DNA from: Phaffia rhodozyma
Lineage: Eukaryota > Basidiomycota > Tremellomycetes > Cystofilobasidiales > Mrakiaceae
Length of the DNA stretch: 64,000 nucleotides
Direction: 5' to 3'
NCBI GenBank assembly: GCA_014706385.1
Contig: JACGZH010000006.1
Location: forward strand, 992,001 to 1,056,000
The notes beneath the pieces were generated by a model, which searched no databases, had not been told where the DNA came from, and saw nothing but the letters and a program-made list of their open reading frames with translations. Positions 56,298 to 64,000 of the stretch are shown here, piece after piece. The translations under genes and the position numbers were made by a program. Each line of letters begins with the position of its first letter. Positions within the stretch are counted from its first letter, which is position 1.

Positions 56298-58280
56298 TCA
56301 CGGCGGAGGTCCTTGTCCTCTTCCTCTCCCTCCTTTAGCTCCTCTTCCGCCCCCACCACCGCGTCCGCCACGTCCACCACCGCCTCCACCGCCGCCAGAC
56401 TGCTGCTGCTGCTGGCCACCACCTCCTCCTCCTAGACCGCCCCGACCTGATCTCGGCCCGCGCACTCGCTCTGTAGTTGATACCGGCGGCGGCTGCGACT
56501 GCTGAGGTTCGAAAACCTGAAGATTCGGGTTCAATGCACGTGAGCTCGACGCGCCTGGTTGTCGTCCATGAAAAGGATCGGATGGAGTACTCGACGACGG
56601 TATTGATGCTGACGATGGAGATGGCTCGGCTGTAGCTTCTCTCTTAAGGATTTTGAATTGGACAGGAGGACCCGATGAGTTTTCTGTTCCACCACCACCA
56701 CCTCCTTCCTTTGCCTCCTTCTTTCCTCCGTCCCCTCGTTTCTCTCGCCTCTTTGATCTCGAAGCCCCCGGAGGAGGCCCAGTCCCGTTTGCTTCCCCAA
56801 CAGCAGGTGATTGTGCGCCTGATCTATTTCCTCCTCCTCCTCCTCCTCCTCCTCCTTCTCCTGACCTCCCTTGCTGCTGCTGCTGTTGACGAGCAGCCAA
56901 CGAGGCAGCTGCCATAGCCTGAAGAGCGGCCGGTTCGGGAGGTTGAAGCCTTGAACCTGGAGCTGATGATCCGGAAGATTGTGCATGCTGCTTTGGTTGT
57001 TTCTTTGATCGCTTGGTGGATGACCCGTTGGCATCAGTGGCCCCTCCTGCTCCTTCGGATCCGGTGGCCTTATCCTTCTTATCCGCACCAGCCGAGGACT
57101 TTCCTTTCCCTTTGTCTTTCTTGTCACCTTTCTTGGACTTGCCAGACGACTGGCCGTTCGGTGGTGGGGCTAATATAGCTTTTGCCCCTCGGGGAGTGGA
57201 CATCCCGGAAAGAGCGGGAGAGCCATGCTTGTGGGATTTGCCTTCCTTTCGAGCCTTGAGATGTTCCAATAAAGGCGTGAGCTTTGGCTTGGCTAGAGTG
57301 ATTGTGAAAAGATAACGTGTATGAACAGAAAACAGGGGTGAAGAGAGGTAGAACGGAAGAAGAGAAACAGTTGGATATATGCAGTGTTAGCCCTCACTTT
57401 ACAGGTTGAGGTGACAGAGAGATAAACGTTTGAACTAGGCTTACCAGCGCCAGAGGACAGAGTGGCAGCAGCGGCGGTAGCAACTGCCTGAGATGTCATT
57501 TCTCCGTCGACCACAGTCTTTGCTGGCGCCTTGAGAGACTCTAAAAACGACAAGTAGTCTGGGTCTATAGGAAATAGATAGCCCGATGCGGTTGGTGAAG
57601 CACACAAAGATACCATCGGCAGAAGGATCAGAATTTTGTTGCCCGTAGTAACATCGCAGCTTTTAAGCTTACCTATATCAATCGAGCCTTGTTTCCGGTC
57701 ACCCTTCTTTCTATCAGTAGGAACCTTTTGATAGACCGCATACTCGACCACCGCGTTCGATTCGTTTCCTGCCGATTGGTCCAGGCGTGAACATACTGTC
57801 ATGATAAATGGAAAGTGAGAAGAAAGGCGATCCTACCTTGCTTGTCTCTAAAAAGGTGGCCATCGTACTCCCTATGAAAGGTGACCAAGGAAGGTGTCGA
57901 CTTGAAGAGCACGTAAGCGCGGGAATGGACGGTTTCCTTGTTGACCCTATTCACACGATTTCCCGGTCGACCCATGCGAGACAAACCGAGGTGAGTTTGA
58001 CAGAAAGCACTGGCGAGACGGACGAAAGAGTGACTGACGATTTAGCGAGCTTCCCTTTCCGGTAGAACTTCCATGATACCGTCTGCTCATTCACCCAAGG
58101 CTTGACTGATTGCCAAAAAAGCTCTTCTGGTAGGTTTGCCGGTAGCCTTCGGATGACGATCTTGAGTTTGACCTGTTGCTGTTGCTGCTGTTGGTACGAT
58201 GAGCTCGAGGACGGTTCCGATTGAACCTTCTGGGATTTCTTTATGCTCGACTTGGGAGGTGGGGGTTCCGAAGCCTGCAT
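56298..58280 (-). CDS. UPF3: Nonsense-mediated decay factor Upf3 (Smg4)
   Basis: The N-terminus MQASEPPPPKSSIKK and a Gln run lead into the Smg4/UPF3 RRM-like domain: VKLKIVIRRLPANLPEELFW, VSWKFYRKGK, SRAYVLFKSTPSLVTFHREY, DGHLFRDKQG, VVEYAVYQKVPTDRK, and DPDYLSFLESLKAP. This is the family pattern, with RxLPxxLxE, SRAY.F and the YQ.xP strand. The C-terminal half is low complexity: KPKLTPLLEHLKARK, Lys/Gly-rich, Ala-rich, polyGln, polyGly and RGG repeats to the stop. Role known: UPF3 bridges UPF2 and the exon junction complex in NMD. The stop TGA at 56300 overlaps a GTGAG word, so a further spliced exon is possible though not needed. It is divergent from the next gene with an RTCACGTG site at 58404. 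Confidence 0.92.
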
Positions 58281-58796
58281 TGCGACGAGAGAGTGTGTGC
58301 TTGTGGTTATGTGAATGTGTATGGATGTATGTGCGTACGACCGAGTGAGTGAGACAGGCAGATGGTAGAGCAGATGGGTGTGAGCGATGAAAAGTTAGCC
58401 ACAATCACGTGTCTTTACCACGCGTGTGACGAGGCTGTGCAACCCTTTACCTTCTCGCCCGCTCGGCTAAACGAACCCACCCGTTCACTTTCACGTTCGT
58501 TCGTTCTTCAGAGCAGCGTATATAAACCCGAGAAGCATCGGCAAGTTTCCTTTCATTCCTTCTTTCCTTCTTCCACCATCCGTTTCTTGTCTCTATCCGT
58601 GTCCGTCTTAAGAGTGTTTAAAAGCTAACTGCAGTGATTCTGAATCTGAAACATTCCGTGGATACTCATCTATCCGGTGTTACTCTTGCCTTTTCTCTTA
58701 TCATGTTACCACTTGGAATCTTCTTCCGCTAACCAGGTTTACACTAACAAGAACTAAACTGACAAATCTCGCCAGTGCCGTGATATATATTCTCCG
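58281..58796. promoter_or_regulatory. Divergent promoter of UPF3 and the 58797 gene, with E-box
   Basis: These 516 bases separate the two start codons. ATCACGTG is at 58404-58411, 124 bp upstream of the UPF3 ATG; a TATATAAAC word occurs near 58519. No gene is seen. Confidence 0.5.
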
Positions 58797-59730
58797 ATGC
58801 CTCCGACTCGGAACCATCCTTCGTCGCTCCACATCCGGCATCCCATCATCTTTACTAAACCTCCGGCACCAGGTCCTACTCTTCCGCCTCCCGGCCTAAT
58901 ACCTATCGCTCTTAAACCACCGTCCAGACGGATCGAGGAGATCGCCCGGCAGCTCGCCAAAGAGCAGGGCAGCTCTCTTGTCTCGGTTGGAGAGATCTCG
59001 AGGACGATCATGGGGATCAAAGGTGGGTCGGGAGGACCGGCGACGACAAAGAGCTCAAAGGGAGCTGCTTCATGGAACACTTTGCTCGGTTGGGCTAGAA
59101 AGAGACGAGGACCCCAATGGGACGCATCCAGTAGGCCTTTCTCCTCGTGTCTCTGATTGTATCCGTACGAACGAGCTGTATTCTTAATCTTGGCCTTTCC
59201 CTCTTCCCTTTATGCATCCTTCTCGACTCATAGCTCAAATGTACATGGTAAGCTCCAGAGTTTCTTGTTCTCGTTCATCTCTTTTTCTTCATCACACATC
59301 CAGACTGACATCCTTCCGTATACTTTCCGACTCAGGTGGATTACCTCTCACCATCATACTATCAACCGCCTGTCGCCAGTCAGCCGGTTCCCACCAATGT
59401 TCCCGCTTCTTTATCATCCGACCCGTCCGCCGTCATGTCTCAGATTGATTCTCCGAGTGGTGGTCCATCGGGTATGACACCAATGACAAACGTGATGTCG
59501 GCAAGAACGCCTGTTGGTCATCCTTCGCTAGGATCAATATCAGCATCGTCGCTTGAACAATCCGTTCAGAACTCTCCCATGGTATGTCCATCACGTCTTT
59601 CTTCCATCCCGCACGGCATTAACTGAGCACTCTGCATCTAATTTCGATTGCCATCCAGGTCTTCCATGCGGCCTTAGACGATAACTCCGCAAGCAGTAAT
59701 CGTGCCAGACGAGCTAGGCTCCGTGCATGA
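58797..59730 (+). CDS. Unrecognised small Pro/Ser-rich protein
   Basis: Four exons join in frame: MPPTRNHPSSLHIRHPIIF to WDAS (58797-59131), a micro-exon TQMYM near 59235, VDYLSPSYYQPPVASQP to SVQNSPM, and VFHAALDDNSASSNRARRAR to the stop at 59730. One segment looks folded: SRRIEEIARQLAKEQGSSLV followed by SVGEISRTIMGIKGG, probably two helices. The rest is Pro/Ser-rich with a basic Arg-rich end. I do not recognise the family. The regular splice sites (GTAAGC, GTATGT donors; CAG acceptors) and codon use make it a real gene. Confidence 0.7.
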
Positions 59731-60116
59731 GACGACCGCAAGGAAACAACGCGGCTTTTCGATCGATCTGGCCCATGTCCTTCCTTTGTTGTTTCTCTGT
59801 ATTATATTCCTGTTCGGTTCTAGATTCGCTTCCCAATGTCTACATCTTACCATCCTCTGTTCTGTCTATCTCCATCGGTCTATATGTCAACATAGACCTT
59901 GTTGTAATCTCTTATACCACAACTTCAACTTTTTCAACCGGTTGGATTTTTTCGGACGGCAGCTTTATAATGTTCTATTCATTTATTTCTTTTCCATGCT
60001 TCCTCTCGACCGAACAAACAGGCAAGGAGAAAATGGTCATGTTGCAAACTCAGCGAGAAGTAAAGACTCTTCATTCCTCGTCACCTGGGTTCTTCCCTCG
60101 ACTCAAAGAAAGGAAA
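59731..60116. other. Convergent region between the 58797 gene and ARP8
   Basis: About 390 bases of AT-rich 3' sequence on both sides; no gene is seen. Confidence 0.5.
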
Positions 60117-63100
60117 TCAGATGACTAGACTTTTCTCTCTGAGAGCTCTCATCCCAAACATCTCCCACTCTGCTCGGCCAACCCAGAACTCCTGAATACT
60201 CTCCAGTCTACCAAACACTGCCGTCCCCTTCCAAATGAGGAACCGAGGATCAATCTCTCGGGGGGGAGCAATGATCTGAACGGGTTGAGTGGCCGATTGA
60301 GTTAAACTCGGGAACCGACTGACGATCAACGGGTGGAGTCTGGTGGAAGCGCACAGAGAATCAGCACATCAATTTTTATACCCATCTCCCAGTCTTCCAA
60401 GAGTATAGTTCATACAACACTAGAAAAAGAGAAGAAAGAAGGAAGAAAAACATGACTGACCGACTCTCTAAGCCCCAGCCAAGATTGGCCGATCTGGCTC
60501 CTCCACCAATAACGAGCACGTTACCCGCGAACTTCTTAACTTTATCTTCACCTCCTGCAGAGCCTATTGAATGAACGATTCCAAAGTCTAAAGCGATTCG
60601 AGCAGCCGCTCCAAGAACATCAAAAGGCGGTGGTGATGGAACCGGCGTTGCCTCTTTAGTGATAGGCTCCGTAGGTGGATCGACCACAATGGTGGCTGCT
60701 GGGGGCACCTCAACAGCAAGAGCTGTCGTCGCTAATTCTGCTGCTTCTACCGGTAGGAGACTCTCCGAAACGGACGTCTCGGTGAACAACGCAGGAGGCG
60801 GTAAAGTTTCCGCTGCAACTGGTTCAAGAGTTGGTGTAGGGGCGGGCGTAGGCGTAGGCGTAGCCATCGGGCTGGGTTCCGCTGTAGCTGTTGTCGGGAG
60901 TATGGTGGGCAGAATATCGATAGGAGGAGGAGGAGGTCGCAGATGCTGAGTAGCAGAAATCATGGCGACCGTCTGGAGATTTAATCAAGCCGGCAGGGTC
61001 GGATATAGAACGAAGAACGCGTAAGCAAATCATCACACTTCGCTGACCGAGAGAACATAACATCAGGACATACAGGAAGGTCCAACGTCCACTCCCCACA
61101 GAGATCATCCACCTCGTCCCCTCCAAGATCCTCGCTTTCCACAACAGGCGGCTCTGATTCCCTTTCCATTGCTCGGGGCTCGAACAGGCCCTTGAGAATA
61201 GGAGAAGAAAAGAGAAAGATGAAGGAAACAACCCAGAGTTAACGTGTTGGCGTCTGCAGATATGTATATATCTTGGCTTCCTTATTTTTTATCTTTCTAC
61301 ACTCGACTTACCATCGGCGCAAGAATCACTTCGTCAAACACTTTGAACCTGTACTTCATCGTCGGCTTTCCAGGCCGCCTCGACACAAATTCATTTAGAT
61401 TGACTCCTACTTGGGCCTGAAGGGAAGGGAAAGATAAGGAATATACATCCGACAGTCAGTCTAAGCTACTCTCTCAGACAAGATGAACCACAAACAGAGG
61501 TTCGATGCTAACGTACCTCATTTAGAGTACATATCTTTTCCTTCAGCCCTTCGATCAACTTGAAATCATAACTCTTGCCGAGATCCAACTCCTGATAAGG
61601 GAAGAACGAAGAGACAAGCAGCGTCGACAAGAACCGGGTGATATCGTCCCCGCCATAGTTCAGACACATTCTTCATACACAGAAAAGATGCAGTCGTAAA
61701 TACCGTATGCACATATAGAAGGGAAAATCCACTTGTCTCAAATCACAAAACAACATACTTTGAATCATTGACAACCGCTCCGTCTTCCACGCAGGCAATG
61801 GACGTCCTAGTCGCGCCAATATCGACCACACAGGCGGCCGAGATGCCTGCTCCGAATGTAGCGCCAAGGGATTCCTGATAGACAAAGATGTTTCAGTCCA
61901 TGAGATGTATCTAGGGGAAATTACGCATGCACTCTCTCGAGTAAGAACGAGGATGTACCTGTTGAACACACATCTGCTTGAAACCCATCGTGGCTAGCAA
62001 GAGGTGACTCATTTCTCGGATGTACGATTTGGATACATGATCTGGAATTACTAGAATGACCGAGTACGACTTTTGTGCGTGTGTTTGCGCACACAAGGAA
62101 AGGGAAAGTAATCTTGTCAGCCAATAAAGCGTAAACATGACGTACGTCCAATGGAGATCCAAACGAACATCATACTCCTTTTTGGAGATTCTCATCTCCT
62201 TTTCCAAAACTTCATTAAAGAAGAGCTCGAGGTCGTCCAACAACACCTGTAGTTTCTCATACGCCTCGAGGTTGAACGCTCTACCCTTGAACGGTCTACG
62301 AATCACCCAGTCGGCCGATTCCGGTGGGATCCTGCCCACCTCTTCACCGACTACCGTTTTGGTCGACTTTGCTTTGGCTGTAGAGGGATCCCACCATTCC
62401 ACACGCAGTGGGTCGTTGAAGTCTTCAATCTTTTCACCCCCTTCTTCCAAAGCATCACTATTGTAATTTTGGACGAGCGAACGGCCTTGCGGGATAGGTC
62501 TAAGCTTGAGCGCGTGTGTTCGTTTGAGATGGGTCTGCCGTAAGTTGGCGATTCTGGACTCGAGCTGGATAATTACACCGGGAAACGGTCAGTCTTGCTT
62601 CTGATAGGATGGTCGTGGGAGGACGACTGAACGTACGGTATCAGGCGCTTTCAATTGCGCGTCTATGTCCTGCTCGTCTGGGTCCACATCCATCGCTTCC
62701 GCGGTAGGCTCTGAGGTCTTTTCTTTGCCTTTTCCATTGGTCGAGCTTGAGCTTACTTCGGGCACAGGATTAGATGACGGCTTCCGACGACGAGCGATGA
62801 CCATGGGAATCTGAAGGGGTTGATAATCAGTTGCTAGACCTATCCGAAGCGTTTGAGAGCCTGGATGGATGACGATCGTCTTTGAGCCGGCGAGTGTCTG
62901 CAGAGAGGGGACCAAGGACAAGTTTCGTTCCACTCAATGAGGATCGCTCGAACGTTAGGGAAACTGTGATGAAAAGTACCAACCTCAGCCACAGCTTCGT
63001 TGATCTCCGTTCGTTGTTCATCGCGCTTTCTCTTTTCAGTCCCAGTCGACTTTCTGGACCAGACAGTCTGAGATTCAGTTCGAAGGTAGTTCGAATTCAT
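60117..63100 (-). CDS. ARP8: Actin-related protein 8 (INO80 chromatin-remodelling subunit)
   Basis: The exons in order give MNSNYLRTESQTVWS and TLAGSKTIVIHPGSQTLRIG (actin-fold phosphate-1 equivalent). These are followed by VMIARR-type sequence with a disordered acidic insert (EAMDVDPDEQDID), LESRIANLRQTHLKRTHALK, ADWVIRRPFKGRAFNLEAYE, YSVILVIPDHVSKSYIREMS, LLLATMGFKQMCVQQ, ACVVDIGATRTSIACVEDG, MCLNYGGDDITRFLSTLL, FVSRRPGKPTMKYRFKVFDE and VLVIGGGARSANLGW. The end includes PREIDPRFLIWKGTAVFGRL and EFWVGRAEWEMFGMRAL. Order and motifs (CLNYGG.DI, W.G..VF..L) match Arp8. A Pro/Ala/Thr-rich insert lies at 60600-60960. Role: the Arp8 module binds linker DNA for nucleosome sliding by INO80. Confidence 0.93.
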
Positions 63101-63482
63101 GTTCTTGCTGTTGACTCTACATGAGGAATATGCAAGAGGACGAAAGGATCAGATTTCGATATGACTGATTAGACGTGAAACGGAATACCTACTGAGGAGG
63201 GACACAGAATGAAGTGAGCTTGAACTTTGGGAGGTCATCTGGATCCCCACGTTTTCCTTTGACCATCTTTCTCGTTCTTCTGTTTCTTGAGAGAGGGACT
63301 TAGTGTATTTGAGATAAGAAGGGCTAGTGAGAAGCAGAGAAGAGGCCAGGAGTATGTTGTATCCCCACGAGAGTCGATGGTTGTTGGCGATGAGAGTGTG
63401 TTCGACGTGACTACAAACGAAAATCAACAGCCCGACGGTTCTGATATATTTCATGTTCTTTCTCTCTTGTTGACCATCAACG
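63101..63482. promoter_or_regulatory. Divergent promoter of ARP8 and the right-edge gene
   Basis: About 380 bases with no conserved frame. A minus-strand frame at 63149-63454 is Ser/Leu-rich and looks like chance. Confidence 0.45.
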
Positions 63483-64000
63483 ATGCAGCTCCCGTTTCAC
63501 CCGGCGATCAGTCTAACGTCTCAGCAATCAAGACTCCTCAGACTCTCGTTCTTCTCCCTTGGTTCCATCTGTATACTCTATTGGTTGTTCTCGATATCTT
63601 CTTCGGGCTCACACGGGTCATCCTCACCATCACTTCCTGGGTACTCGGGACACTCGTCGTTCGAATGTTTGGATTCTGCAGTATCCGTTGGAGTTCAATT
63701 CGATAACACTACTGGACTCTATCGGTATTCGGATGAACATCCGTGGATAAACCCAGGGACCCCGAGACGAAGGATCCTAGCTGGTAGTCACTTTACCGCA
63801 CACGAAGGTTCGTTGTAGCCGGTTTTGTCTGTCTATGAGGATGTTCGGAGCTCGCTCTATTCCGATAGACGGGCATATCTGATATTCTCCTGTTTCTTCC
63901 AACATGTCTTGTGTAACTGACTGGCTGGATGGCGATCGAAACCAAAACAGACGTGTACATGTCCCTTCTTCATACGATTTCCTCGTACACCGACTCTATT
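63483..64000 (+). CDS. Start of a type II membrane-anchored protein, cut by right edge
   Basis: ATG 63483 opens MQLPFHPAISLTSQQSRLLR followed by a hydrophobic segment LSFFSLGSICILYWLFSISS, a probable signal anchor. Then come a Ser/Gly-rich stem, FDNTTGLYRYSDEHPWINPG, and RRRILAGSHFTAHE-DVYMSLLHTISS joined across an intron (donor 63808, GTTCGT; acceptor AACAG just before 63951). The GSHF(T)AHEDVY stretch looks like the start of a folded lumenal domain such as a glycan-related enzyme, but I cannot name it with confidence. The rest lies outside the window. Confidence 0.65.

Noticed and set aside
56653..56917. Pro/Leu-rich + frames over UPF3
   Set aside because: They are antisense shadows of polyGly/polyGln coding sequence.
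63149..63454. 101-codon minus frame upstream of ARP8
   Set aside because: Ser/Leu-rich chance frame in the divergent promoter.
1..64000. tRNA, rRNA, CRISPR, transposon or biosynthetic cluster
   Set aside because: I found no A/B-box pair with cloverleaf, no repeat-spacer array, no transposase or reverse-transcriptase frames and no clustered tailoring enzymes. TRP2 and BNA4 are 1.8 kb apart but act in opposite directions of tryptophan metabolism and are separated by TAF10.

Overview
The window is nuclear DNA from an intron-rich basidiomycete, most likely a tremellomycete-type yeast. This is inferred from many short GT-AG introns, balanced base composition and compact, often divergent gene pairs. 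A Phaffia-like (Cystofilobasidiales) species is one possibility that I cannot confirm from sequence alone. I see no bacterial operons, CRISPR array, transposon or tRNA. I count 22 protein genes, two of them cut by the window edges, plus two probable box C/D snoRNAs.

Left third (1-24.5 kb): STM1/SERBP1 ribosome-associated protein (-, cut by left edge), an unrecognised protein (+), adenylyl cyclase-associated protein CAP/SRV2 (+), GATOR1/SEACIT subunit NPR2 (-), a thymine/uracil DNA glycosylase (+), a mitochondrial-looking triacylglycerol lipase (-), and the 10.5 kb ATM-type kinase gene TEL1 (-), whose kinase and FATC ends are clear.

Middle (24.5-47.6 kb): BUD20 zinc-finger ribosome export factor (+), mRNA cap guanine-N7 methyltransferase ABD1 (+), PAF-acetylhydrolase-like esterase (-), TMA23-like nucleolar protein (+), an intron-containing stretch holding the two snoRNA-like elements, a six-segment mitochondrial-carrier-like membrane protein (-), a Ser-rich unknown protein with a very pyrimidine-rich leader and trailer (+), kynurenine 3-monooxygenase BNA4 (-), TAF10 (+), anthranilate synthase TRP2 (-) and acetate kinase (-).

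Right third (47.8-64 kb): HSL-type alpha/beta hydrolase with a long extra C-terminus (+), Na+/Ca2+ exchanger of the NCX/NCLX class (-), NMD factor UPF3 (-), an unknown small protein (+), actin-related protein ARP8 of INO80 (-), and the start of a membrane-anchored protein (+, cut by right edge).

The genes are housekeeping genes with no single shared pathway. Two themes recur: ribosome/nucleolus (STM1, BUD20, TMA23, the snoRNAs) and gene expression/genome maintenance (TEL1, TDG, ARP8, TAF10, ABD1, UPF3). The strongest new signals are non-coding. First, a pair of paralogous C/D-box RNAs keeps two stems by compensatory base changes. Second, the octamer RTCACGTG occurs seven times, each time in an intergenic region. 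Third, at least ten introns use the uncommon donor GTTCGT.
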